The position numbers and the translations under genes are program-made. From a virus, in IMG/VR virus record IMGVR_UViG_3300037189_017376, positions 1-39,980 of that record: a stretch of DNA of 39,980 bases; one strand, written 5' to 3'. This document shows positions 32,797-39,796 of this stretch, in pieces (positions within the stretch are counted from its first letter, which is position 1; the number at the start of each line of letters is the position of its first letter). Under the pieces are notes generated by a model that searched no databases, was not told where the DNA came from, and was given only the letters and a program-made list of their open reading frames with translations.

Positions 32797-34333
32797 AGTC
32801 GATCACGCCAAAGCGATCGCCCTGCCGTCGTTGGTGGGCCGCAAGATCGGCAAGCAGGTGTGGGGCGAACCGTACGTCGTCTATCCGTGGATCGCCCACA
32901 GTGAACGGCGCGTCGTCGACGCGATCCTCGACACCGAACACGAGCGGTACCTGATCATCAACGCTCCGCCACAGACCGGCAAGTCGTCCTACTGCGGCAT
33001 CTTGCTGCCGTTCTGGATCACTGGCATGTTCCCGTCATGGCAGGTGATGTACATCTCCTACTCGGACGAGTTTTCCACAGCCCGTGGAAAAGATGTGCGT
33101 GCCCTGCACCAGCAGTTTGGCAAGCAACTGTTCAACTCGGCGATCGACCCTGACTTCCCGGGGGCGACCGACTGGCGTGTGGTCGGGGGCCGAGGCGGGA
33201 TGCTGTCGGTCGGTATCGGCGGGCAGATCACTGGCCGCCCCGGACACGTCATCATCATTGACGACCTGATCAAGAATGCGCAGGAAGCAACGTCGGCGGC
33301 GACGAAACGGCTGCACTTGGCGGAGTGGGATGGAACGATCAACCGACGTATCCAGCCCGGCGGCACGGTCATCGTCATCGCGACCCGTTGGGCGGAGGAC
33401 GATCTGTCGGGCGCGCTGATCGACAGGATGCAGCAGCCCGGCTACTCGGGTCCGCAGTGGGAGGTGTTGGAGTTCCCGGCGTTCGCCGAACCGTCCGACA
33501 TCGAGGAATACAGCGACGATTTCGAACCCGAAGGCTGGTCCGATGTTCTCGGCCGCAAGCGCGGCGAAGTGCTCGACTGCCGGTTCAGCCGCATCCCGAA
33601 TCGCGCCCCGGAGGATTTCTTCTCGATCGCCAAGGCGTCGATGGACCCGCTCGCATTCTCGTGCCTCTATCAGCAGAAGCCGTCAGCGCGAGAAGGCGGC
33701 ATGTTCCCCCCTGAGAACTGGGAGTACTACGACCCGTCGGACCTGCCGGTCATCGACCGAATGGCACGGGTGTGGGACATCGCGGCGACCGAAGGTGGTG
33801 GAGACTGGACGGTCGGCACCAAGATCGGTCGATCGGGTGACAAGTTCTACGTCCTCGACGTCCGTCGCTTCCGGCGCAACTCGGGCGGGGTGCAGGATGA
33901 AGTTCAGAAGGTGGCTTCGCTCGACGGGTTCGAAACGAAGGTGCTGATCGAGGAGGAGAAGGGCGGCGCTGGCAAGTCAGTGATCGAATCCTTCAAGCGC
34001 CTGCTCATCGGCCATCAGGTCGACGCGGCGAAAGCGGAAGGGGACAAGACGTCGCGCGCCATGCCGTACTCAGCCGAACAGCACAAACGTCGCATCTACC
34101 TGCCGTATCCGGGGACGGTGTCGTGGGACGTGCGGGCGTTCATCGACGAGCACCGCAAGATGATGGGCGATGGGCGCCTACCCAAACATGACGACCAGAT
34201 CGACACGGCGGCCTACGCGATGCTGGAACTAGTCGGGCATGGCGGCGTCGAAGTGTTCGTCCCGTCATCGGCGAACTACATCTCGCCAGAGCGACAGATG
34301 GAACTCCTCCTCGGCCAGTCGACCTTCGCCTGA
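32783..34333 (+). CDS. Terminase large subunit
   Basis: The 516-aa packaging motor has Walker A APPQTGKSS (61-69, Lys67), Walker B VIIIDD near 156-161 with the catalytic acidic residue, and an ATRWAEDD coupling motif. The RNase H-like nuclease domain shows VWDIAAT near 328 and HDDQIDTAAYA near 468. The ATG at 32783 follows GAGG. It is complete and conserved in all key residues. Its last 69 bp overlap the end of the minus-strand gene at 34265. Confidence 0.95.
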   Translation: MATTEVDHAKAIALPSLVGRKIGKQVWGEPYVVYPWIAHSERRVVDAILDTEHERYLIINAPPQTGKSSYCGILLPFWITGMFPSWQVMYISYSDEFSTARGKDVRALHQQFGKQLFNSAIDPDFPGATDWRVVGGRGGMLSVGIGGQITGRPGHVIIIDDLIKNAQEATSAATKRLHLAEWDGTINRRIQPGGTVIVIATRWAEDDLSGALIDRMQQPGYSGPQWEVLEFPAFAEPSDIEEYSDDFEPEGWSDVLGRKRGEVLDCRFSRIPNRAPEDFFSIAKASMDPLAFSCLYQQKPSAREGGMFPPENWEYYDPSDLPVIDRMARVWDIAATEGGGDWTVGTKIGRSGDKFYVLDVRRFRRNSGGVQDEVQKVASLDGFETKVLIEEEKGGAGKSVIESFKRLLIGHQVDAAKAEGDKTSRAMPYSAEQHKRRIYLPYPGTVSWDVRAFIDEHRKMMGDGRLPKHDDQIDTAAYAMLELVGHGGVEVFVPSSANYISPERQMELLLGQSTFA

Positions 34334-34786
34334 CGGCTGCGGCTCCCACACTGTGTGCTTTGGCAGGCCCAGTTGATGGTCTCGCCAGTCGGGGGTCAGG
34401 ATCACAAACCGTCGGCCCGGAAGCGGGTACGGGGACCACGGCGCATCAGGATCACCGGTTTCCCACACGGGGAAGATGTCAGCCTGCCAGCCAAGCATCC
34501 CGAGATTGCGCATCGCCGGATGGCTATCGACGTAGTTCAGTTCGGTCTGGATCGACTTCAACGCCGAGAACTCGCGTTGTGTCGCCTGGCGCTTCCCGCC
34601 TCGCGGACCGAACGTCGCACGGTACAGCCGATCGCGGCCGGTCTTCCACGCAACATACGGGGCAAGCACTTTCACCCGCTGCGGTGTGCGCTCGACTTGT
34701 TCACTGAACGCTGCGTAGGTCAGTTCATCGCCGCTGTTGATGGCGAGCAGGGCGGTGTATGCCGAGCGGGTGAACTTGACCCACAT
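34265..34786 (-). CDS. Hypothetical protein, 173 aa
   Basis: The ATG at 34786 overlaps the stop of the upstream gene (TGATG), so the longer open frame to 35086 is not used. The protein mixes helices (SALKSIQTELNYVDSH) with an aromatic, Pro-rich C-terminal half (WETGDPDAPWSPYPLPGRRF). It is not recognised. It is the last gene of the leftward operon and runs 69 bp into the end of the terminase gene on the other strand. Confidence 0.6.
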   Translation of the reverse strand: MWVKFTRSAYTALLAINSGDELTYAAFSEQVERTPQRVKVLAPYVAWKTGRDRLYRATFGPRGGKRQATQREFSALKSIQTELNYVDSHPAMRNLGMLGWQADIFPVWETGDPDAPWSPYPLPGRRFVILTPDWRDHQLGLPKHTVWEPQPSGEGRLAEEEFHLSLWRDVVRR

Positions 34787-34983
34787 CAGACGTCGTTCGC
34801 GACGAGCGCCATGCATTCGTCGTACAGGTCGTCGAACACGCCAGGTTCGAAGCGGGCGAGGTGGCCGACCGACGGCTGTTCGGCGGCTCGAAGCACTTCT
34901 CGCACGACGATCTTCACGGTGTCGTCTTCGTTCTTCCAGTTGTTGATTTCGTTGATCGCCTTGATGCGTTCTGCTTCTGTCAC
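34786..34983 (-). CDS. Small helical hypothetical protein, 65 aa
   Basis: The GTG at 34983 is chosen because GGAG lies 5 nt upstream. The frame stays open with a coding-like bias to a GTG at 35112, so a longer form (108 aa) cannot be excluded. The chosen product is acidic and helical (TEAERIKAINEINNWKNED) with a C-terminal LYDECMALVANDV. Function is unknown; it is coupled to the next gene downstream. Confidence 0.5.
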   Translation of the reverse strand: MTEAERIKAINEINNWKNEDDTVKIVVREVLRAAEQPSVGHLARFEPGVFDDLYDECMALVANDV

Positions 34984-35131
34984 TGTTACTCCATCGAAGT
35001 TGGTGATGGGGGCCACCGCAACATGAACTCCCACGCTGACCTCGTCGCCGCCTTCCGTGGCGATAGGGAGGACGCCACTGCCGCATCGGTAGATCGGTGG
35101 GCCGGGTCGCACGGTGGCGTTACGTCAGTCG

Positions 35132-35222
35132 AGTGCAGGGGAGGCGGATGCGTCGCCAGAAAGGGACATGAGGACCAATCTGGCGGCTTGCGGGCCTTAC
35201 GGTGACCGCCCTCCCCTGCACT
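35132..35222. ncRNA. Structured intergenic element, long stem with inner hairpin
   Basis: The largest gap in the window (34984-35228, 245 bp) holds this element. The outer arms 35132-35147 and 35206-35222 pair over 16 bp with one bulged C. Inside, 35154-35160 and 35179-35185 pair over 7 bp around an 18-nt loop. It could be a small RNA, a leader structure for the downstream genes on the minus strand, a terminator, or a replication or integration site. Strand is undetermined. Confidence 0.45.
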
Positions 35223-35228
35223 GCGATG

Positions 35229-35474
35229 TTACACCGTCTCGGTCATCGCGACCATGCCGGTGGTGGTTACCTGGATGCCCCGAGGGATGTTCGGGTCCAG
35301 GCGGATCAAGCCTCGTGCCGCGAGGACACGGAGCACTTCGTTGACGTGGCCGGGCGACGACCAGCCGACGTGTTCGGCGATCTCTCGTCGCGACGGCGGG
35401 TAGCCACGCATCTTCACCGACTCGTCGATGAAGCGGAGCACCTGTCGTTCCTTCTCCTGGCGGGCGTCGTTCAT
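35229..35474 (-). CDS. LexA-type DNA-binding domain protein, 81 aa
   Basis: The ATG at 35474 follows a strong GGAGGTG site. The winged-helix domain (about residues 5-68: KERQVLRFIDESVKMRGYPP, then SRREIAEHVGWSSPGHVNEV and LAARGLIRLD) matches the N-terminal domain of LexA. The S24 protease half is absent, so it cannot self-cleave. It is probably a small phage regulator. The gene is coupled to the 33-aa gene upstream (ATGA). Confidence 0.75.
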   Translation of the reverse strand: MNDARQEKERQVLRFIDESVKMRGYPPSRREIAEHVGWSSPGHVNEVLRVLAARGLIRLDPNIPRGIQVTTTGMVAMTETV

Positions 35475-35572
35475 GCTTTCACCTCCAACTCGTAGACGGC
35501 GGCGTAGTTGAGCATCGCCCATTTGGCGTCGCCTGCGGCAATGTGCCGCTTGTCGTTGTCGAGCGTAGTCAT
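35471..35572 (-). CDS. Micro-gene, 33 aa
   Basis: A complete ORF (MTTLDNDKRHIAAGDAKWAM onward, ending LEVKA) sits exactly between two genes, with 4-bp ATGA-type overlaps at both ends. That spacing, shared by most genes of this operon, argues strongly that it is translated. A weak AGGCAG precedes it. Function is unknown. Confidence 0.6.
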   Translation of the reverse strand: MTTLDNDKRHIAAGDAKWAMLNYAAVYELEVKA

Positions 35573-36249
35573 CGGCTGCCTTTCGAGGGCTTCTGGAAGA
35601 TGTAGAGCATCGAGTAGTTGTTGCGGGCGTGCTGCTGTGAACGGCCCGGCGGTTGCGCCCGGCTGTGACCGAGGTGGATGAGGCGTTCGTGGAGGGTCAT
35701 CCCGAGCAGATCGGTCGCATCGCGGTACATCCAGTGCGCTGCGGGTTGCAATCGCCCGCTACTGACGTAGTCCATGACTTTCGTCATGACGAAACCCCCC
35801 GGGCGGAGCAGGTCGTAGGCGACTCGCATCCCCTCGAAGTTGTAGTCGTGGAGCCGGGCGGGCGATGCGGCGGCAACTTTCAGGCCGTAGCGGTCCATGA
35901 ACTCGGGGATCGTCGACGTGTCTCGCCCGCCCATCGAGACGTACGGCGGGTCGAACACGACGACGTCGAACTGCTGGCGGAGCGTGAACCATGCGTCGGC
36001 GTCGGTGTAGTCGCGACACGTCCAGTGCTGAACGCCGAGCCGAGCGAAGATGTCGGCGAGGACAGAGTCATCGGCGGCAGGGTCGACGTTGGCCCACAGT
36101 TCGCCGCTGTGCTTGTAGTTCGTCCACCACTTCCCTCGCCCGAAGGTGAGGTCGACGATGCGGTCGGTGGGCTTGATCAGTCCGAGTTCGACGACGGCCT
36201 CGATCATCTCGGCGTTCGTGCGCCACGGTGTTGCTGCAAGAACGGTCAC
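35569..36249 (-). CDS. DNA N-methyltransferase (DPPY type)
   Basis: The GTG at 36249 overlaps the previous stop (GTGA). The 226-aa protein has a diverged SAM motif IVDLTFGRGK (31-40), the catalytic DPPY at 100-103 in FDPPYVSMGG, and an RPGGFVMTKVMDYV strand near 160. Such enzymes methylate adenine N6 or cytosine N4. No target-recognition domain or restriction enzyme is seen, so protection of phage DNA or regulation is likely. This is the second DNA methyltransferase in the window. Confidence 0.8.
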   Translation of the reverse strand: MTVLAATPWRTNAEMIEAVVELGLIKPTDRIVDLTFGRGKWWTNYKHSGELWANVDPAADDSVLADIFARLGVQHWTCRDYTDADAWFTLRQQFDVVVFDPPYVSMGGRDTSTIPEFMDRYGLKVAAASPARLHDYNFEGMRVAYDLLRPGGFVMTKVMDYVSSGRLQPAAHWMYRDATDLLGMTLHERLIHLGHSRAQPPGRSQQHARNNYSMLYIFQKPSKGSR

Positions 36250-36512
36250 AACAGCACCGCACCTTCCGGCCGTTCGCCGCCGACGATCGTCGAAGCCAAC
36301 TTCACGATTCGGGCCTTCTGCCCGGTGACGATGACCGTCGACTTGGTTGCCGACCCGAACGCCAACTGGCTGCGGGTCGAGCCGTGGATGATGGTCATCG
36401 AGGAACGCGGCAGGCTGATGAGGGCAGGATCGTCGTCTCCGTTGAGCAGCAACATCCGCCGCCCCGGCCACAGTTCGACGTGCGGATGCTCGTCGATGTC
36501 GATCGTTCTCAT
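36246..36512 (-). CDS. Hypothetical protein, 88 aa
   Basis: The ATG at 36512 follows GGAAGGAG and overlaps the upstream stop. The protein opens with beta strands (VELWPGRRMLLLNGDDDP) and has a Ser/Thr-rich middle. It is compact, soluble and not recognised. Coupling to the DPPY methyltransferase on one side and RusA on the other suggests a role in DNA metabolism. Confidence 0.6.
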   Translation of the reverse strand: MRTIDIDEHPHVELWPGRRMLLLNGDDDPALISLPRSSMTIIHGSTRSQLAFGSATKSTVIVTGQKARIVKLASTIVGGERPEGAVLL

Positions 36513-36895
36513 GTCTCTCCTTCCTCCCATGCGAGGGAGATCTGTAGTTGCTTCACCGGCACGGCATCGGTGAAGGTCGGTTCGTATGTCTTGACGTGGT
36601 TGCTGTCGTCGTCGGGCCACACTGCGGCGGTGGTGAATCCGTCGAGTACGGCTTTGATCGTCGGATACCAGTTGTGCGGGTCGCGTCGCCGGTTCGGGTC
36701 GGACACGCCGAACTCGAACCACACTTCGACCGGCCCTTTCGAACGGGTGCGCAGCCGGTGCTGCTTCGCCCACCAGTAGGCGGCATCACGCCATGTCGCC
36801 ACGCGCCTTGCGTGGACCATATGGTGGTCGCGTTCGTTCATGGTGAGCGGCTTCCCGGGCAGCGGCACGATGATCGAGGTGAAGCGTTGGGTCAC
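36509..36895 (-). CDS. RusA-like Holliday junction resolvase
   Basis: The 128-aa protein opens with IIVPLPGKPLTMNERDHH. It carries the RusA-family acidic pattern: D72 and N75 in RRDPHNWYPTIKAVLDG, K81, D85 and the DDD at 95-97. RusA cuts four-way junctions during recombination and before packaging. The start is the GTG at 36895, overlapping the preceding TGA. Confidence 0.8.
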   Translation of the reverse strand: MTQRFTSIIVPLPGKPLTMNERDHHMVHARRVATWRDAAYWWAKQHRLRTRSKGPVEVWFEFGVSDPNRRRDPHNWYPTIKAVLDGFTTAAVWPDDDSNHVKTYEPTFTDAVPVKQLQISLAWEEGET

Positions 36896-37263
36896 ATCGC
36901 CTGCCCGTCCATCGACGCCAGGGTGTCGGCCATGATCAGCACTTCCATCTGCGCCTCTTCGGAAAGTTCGCGAGCGGCGAGCGCCAGGCAGACATCCATC
37001 GACTCGCGGGTGCCGGACATGAGCGGTTCGCCGTCATGGTCTCGGCTGATTGCGAGGATCGCATTGCCCCGGACGTCGACGACGGTTCGCCGCAGTGGAC
37101 GTTCGCCGTTGTCAGGGTCCGACCAGAACAGTTGGACGGCCATCATCAGCGTGTGCAGGATGCGCGCCTTGCCACGGCCGTCGCTGTCGACGTGGCTGAC
37201 CATCCACGGGCCGAGGCTCGGATAGTCGTAGGAGGGCGGGCCGGGCAGGTGCCGGTCAATCAT
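36892..37263 (-). CDS. Hypothetical protein, 123 aa
   Basis: The ATG at 37263 overlaps the upstream stop (ATGA). A Pro/Tyr-rich N-terminus (LPGPPSYDYPSLGPWMVSH) is followed by helices (KARILHTLMMAVQLF) and a C-terminal helical half (MDVCLALAARELSEEAQMEV). There are no catalytic motifs. It is not recognised; context is replication and recombination. Confidence 0.6.
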   Translation of the reverse strand: MIDRHLPGPPSYDYPSLGPWMVSHVDSDGRGKARILHTLMMAVQLFWSDPDNGERPLRRTVVDVRGNAILAISRDHDGEPLMSGTRESMDVCLALAARELSEEAQMEVLIMADTLASMDGQAM

Positions 37264-37742
37264 TCGAGGTCCACTTTCTTCAGTTCGAAGCCGGTGTGCT
37301 CTTGCTGGCACACGTCGTCCATGTCGAGTCCGATCTTCCGCACGCCACCGACCTTCGGGACGGTCGACGGCGAGACGTACAGGCCGGACATGATCGCGAC
37401 GGCCGCTTCTGCGACGTCACGCGGATGGGGCAGTTCTCCGGTTTCTTCGTTGGGCACGACGGCTGCGTTGATCACGAACCGGGCGATGCGGTCCTGGTCG
37501 GGCCGCTGTTTGAACGTCGGCTTCTTCGACCATGCAGTCTTGCCGATCAGGATCGGCTGCTCGATCAGGTGCAACGCCTGCGATTCGAGCAAGTCGATCG
37601 CCGCCTTCAATGTCTGCATCGCCGCTTTCGCTTCACCCATGAGGATGATCGCTTCTTCAGCGCCGAGCGAGTCTGCCTGTTCGGTCAACTGTGCTGCGAC
37701 GTCACGGATCGCTTGCAGGTCAGCCCTGTTGATGTCAGCCAC
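37260..37742 (-). CDS. Hypothetical protein, 160 aa
   Basis: The GTG at 37742 has GGGAG upstream and overlaps the SSB stop by 8 bp. Residues 1-60 are a helical, coiled-coil-like stretch (LQAIRDVAAQLTEQADSL, MQTLKAAIDLLESQ). The rest is mixed, with a VPNEETGELPHPRDVAEAAV segment. Position beside SSB suggests a replication or recombination accessory. Confidence 0.6.
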   Translation of the reverse strand: MADINRADLQAIRDVAAQLTEQADSLGAEEAIILMGEAKAAMQTLKAAIDLLESQALHLIEQPILIGKTAWSKKPTFKQRPDQDRIARFVINAAVVPNEETGELPHPRDVAEAAVAIMSGLYVSPSTVPKVGGVRKIGLDMDDVCQQEHTGFELKKVDLE

Positions 37743-38115
37743 CGCTGCGCTCCCGTTCGACCTTCTCGATCTCGACTCGCGCCCAGCGGAGTTCTGCCCC
37801 GACGCCGTCGGCGAGGATCTTCAACTTGGTGCGCTTCTTGCCGGTCTCCTTGTCCTCCCATTCGTCCTGGTCGACGGTGCCGGTGACGATGACGCGACAG
37901 CCTTTCGTGATCGAAGCGGCGATGTTCTCGGCGAGGGTGCCGAACGCTGTCACGTCGACCCATGCGGTCTTCTCCACCCATTCGTCGTTCTGCTTGTAGC
38001 GGCGCGATGTGGCAACGGTGAACGAGCACAGCGCACCGCCTTTCGCGGTGAAGACAAGTTCGGGGTCGCGGCCCAGGGAGCCGATGATCGTGATGCTGGA
38101 ATCCATGTTGGTCAC
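37735..38115 (-). CDS. ssb: Single-stranded DNA-binding protein
   Basis: The OB-fold pattern of bacterial SSB is clear: ITIIGSLGRDPEL, FTVATSRRY, WVEKTAWVDVTAFGTLAENI and GCRVIVTGTVDQDEW. It should coat ssDNA in replication and recombination. The C-terminus is basic (VEIEKVERERSGG) and lacks the acidic tip that SSBs normally use to recruit partners. The start is GTG 38115 (overlapping the previous stop) or ATG 38106. Confidence 0.9.
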   Translation of the reverse strand: MTNMDSSITIIGSLGRDPELVFTAKGGALCSFTVATSRRYKQNDEWVEKTAWVDVTAFGTLAENIAASITKGCRVIVTGTVDQDEWEDKETGKKRTKLKILADGVGAELRWARVEIEKVERERSGG

Positions 38116-38546
38116 TTTCGGGTGAGGGCCACGTCGATGCCGGGCCGGTCAGGATGGTCGGGGTGTGTGCGGACGCCGGTGATTTCGGCTTGCCAGATGG
38201 CGCCACGGTCGATTTCGGGCGCGAGACGTGCTGCCTGGACCTTGTTGATGTGGCCGATGAATGCGTGGTCGCCGAGGGCGGGGACATGGACCTGACAGGC
38301 GTTGCGGTCGTGCGGGTTGTCCGGGTTGCGGACGACGATCGCGGTCAGGTTCTCGCCCATGATTTCGGCGTCGGCCCAGGCGAGTTCAAGCGAGTGGATG
38401 TTGTCCGGGTAGGTGTCGACGAACGACACTCCGACGACGGCGCACGAGAAGCGAGGTGGGAGCGGCTGGAAGCCGATGCGTTCGCCTTGGGCGAGTTCGG
38501 CATCCTTGCGGTCTCTGATCTGTTGGGCGCGGTCACTGTCGGGCAT
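38112..38546 (-). CDS. HIRAN-domain protein, 144 aa
   Basis: From about residue 33 the sequence follows the HIRAN fold: FSCAVVGVSF, then LTAIVVRNPDNPHDRNAC with the conserved N-P-x-D-x-N-A motif, then DHAFIGHINKVQAARLAPEI. HIRAN domains bind 3' ends of DNA at stalled or damaged forks in eukaryotic HLTF. Stand-alone bacterial and phage forms are poorly studied. GGAG precedes the ATG. Its place between a Cys-rich protein and SSB fits DNA repair or replication restart. Confidence 0.75.
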   Translation of the reverse strand: MPDSDRAQQIRDRKDAELAQGERIGFQPLPPRFSCAVVGVSFVDTYPDNIHSLELAWADAEIMGENLTAIVVRNPDNPHDRNACQVHVPALGDHAFIGHINKVQAARLAPEIDRGAIWQAEITGVRTHPDHPDRPGIDVALTRK

Positions 38547-38730
38547 CGTGGTCTCCTATCGGTCGGGGCGGGTTGAGCCAGCGGGCGGGTCGGTCGGGGC
38601 CGGTGGCGAAGTCCTCTTCGCCTTGCTCGCCACGGTCGAGCAGTTCGTCGTGGCAGGAGCAGACGCACTCGACGAAGCAGTCGGCGCTGTCCGGCCCGCA
38701 CTTGCAGGTCAGGTCAAACTCATCGGTCAT
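38533..38730 (-). CDS. Small Cys-rich protein, 65 aa
   Basis: Six cysteines in the first 27 residues (CKCGPDSADCFVECVCSCH) suggest a zinc-binding module. The rest is charged and disordered-looking. It starts 2 nt after the annealing protein and overlaps the HIRAN gene by 14 bp. No family is recognised. Confidence 0.6.
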   Translation of the reverse strand: MTDEFDLTCKCGPDSADCFVECVCSCHDELLDRGEQGEEDFATGPDRPARWLNPPRPIGDHDARQ

Positions 38731-38732
38731 GG

Positions 38733-39431
38733 TCAGAACGGTTCCTCCGGGTCCTCGGTTGCAGTGATGCCCTGCTCGGCCAGCCAGGACTTCTTGTCGA
38801 TGTAGTCGAGCAGCGCGTCGGCGTGTTCACCGGCACGCATCACGTTCGCCACGCCCAACGTGTCGCGAGCGTGTTTCGACACTGCGGCCTTCGATGCGCC
38901 GTTCAGTTGGCTGAATCGCATTGCGACCATCTGCTCGACCGTGGGATCTTCGGCTCCGGCGTCGGCCGAGTCGTCACTGTCGTCGATGTCGTCGCTGCTG
39001 ACCGACAGGGCCGCAGTGCGGGCGACGGTGACTCCGCCGGACGAGAGGGGCACGTTGCCGTCCATGTCGACGATCCACTGCATCAGGATCTTCAACTCGG
39101 TGAGCCGTTGCGGGATGCCGAGGTCGCGCAACGCACGACCGAGGGCTTTCGTCTCGTCCTTCGCCAGTTCCTCCGGCGTCTGCGTGCGGTTGCGGCCACG
39201 TTCGGCCTTGTCGATCTCCTTGTGGGCGACGACGTAGGTGCCGTCGGCCAGGACGATCTCGCAGCGGATCGCTTCGCTCGCTTTGCCTTCGTAGTCGGTG
39301 TGCCCGACCGGAAACGCGTCACCGATCGGCACCACCTTGTACGACACCTGCGCGCCAGGGAACAGTCGCCGGAAGACGGCGGCTCGCAGGATGGGGCTGG
39401 CGTAGTTGTCAAGGCCGCGTTGTTCAGGCAT
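38733..39431 (-). CDS. Putative ssDNA-annealing protein (Rad52/Sak-like)
   Basis: The 232-aa protein has a beta-rich core followed by the AKDETKALGRALRDLGIP helix (90-107), the best-conserved signature of phage Rad52/Sak-type annealing proteins. After about residue 125 comes a low-complexity acidic linker (SSDDIDDSDDSADAGAEDP) and a C-terminal helical segment ending in the acidic EDPEEPF. It should anneal complementary ssDNA in phage recombination, with SSB and RusA encoded next to it. AAGGA precedes the ATG. ERF or another annealing family remains possible. Confidence 0.6.
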   Translation of the reverse strand: MPEQRGLDNYASPILRAAVFRRLFPGAQVSYKVVPIGDAFPVGHTDYEGKASEAIRCEIVLADGTYVVAHKEIDKAERGRNRTQTPEELAKDETKALGRALRDLGIPQRLTELKILMQWIVDMDGNVPLSSGGVTVARTAALSVSSDDIDDSDDSADAGAEDPTVEQMVAMRFSQLNGASKAAVSKHARDTLGVANVMRAGEHADALLDYIDKKSWLAEQGITATEDPEEPF

Positions 39432-39469
39432 GAATCAATCCTTCTCTCGGGGTGTGATGGTGATTGCCA

Positions 39470-39796
39470 TCAGGCGTCATTCCTGCGGAAGCGCGCAGCC
39501 CAGGTGAGGCCGGTGTGGTCGTCGAAGCAGCAGGAGATCACCGTTGGTGTGGCATGGAAGGTGGCCTCGCTGAGTGCGGCGATCGTGTCGTCGATGGCGT
39601 TCAGCCCGGAAACGTTGTGTCGCTGACACCACGGCTTCCACTGCGCGATCGAGTCGATCATCGTCCGCTTCGCTTCTGCTTCGGTGCGGAACTGCTGCTC
39701 GTCGCTGAACTGGTTCGGGGTGCCGATCTGCACCCTGATCGGTTTCGGGGCGGCGATCTTCGGCGGCTTCGCCTGCTTTCGCAGTGCCCTAGCCAC
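39470..39796 (-). CDS. Hypothetical protein, 108 aa
   Basis: The GTG at 39796 has GAGGTG upstream and overlaps the preceding gene's end by 8 bp. The N-terminus is very basic (ARALRKQAKPPKIAAPKP), followed by FSDEQQFRTEAEAKRTMIDS and a C-terminal strand region with two Cys (VISCCFDDHTGLTWAARF). It is not recognised; the basic arm may bind nucleic acid. Confidence 0.6.
   Translation of the reverse strand: MARALRKQAKPPKIAAPKPIRVQIGTPNQFSDEQQFRTEAEAKRTMIDSIAQWKPWCQRHNVSGLNAIDDTIAALSEATFHATPTVISCCFDDHTGLTWAARFRRNDA

Noticed and set aside
35114-35344. Plus-strand open frames in the intergenic gap
   Set aside because: No start signal, they run into the antisense of the LexA-type gene, and the stem-loop structure explains the region better.
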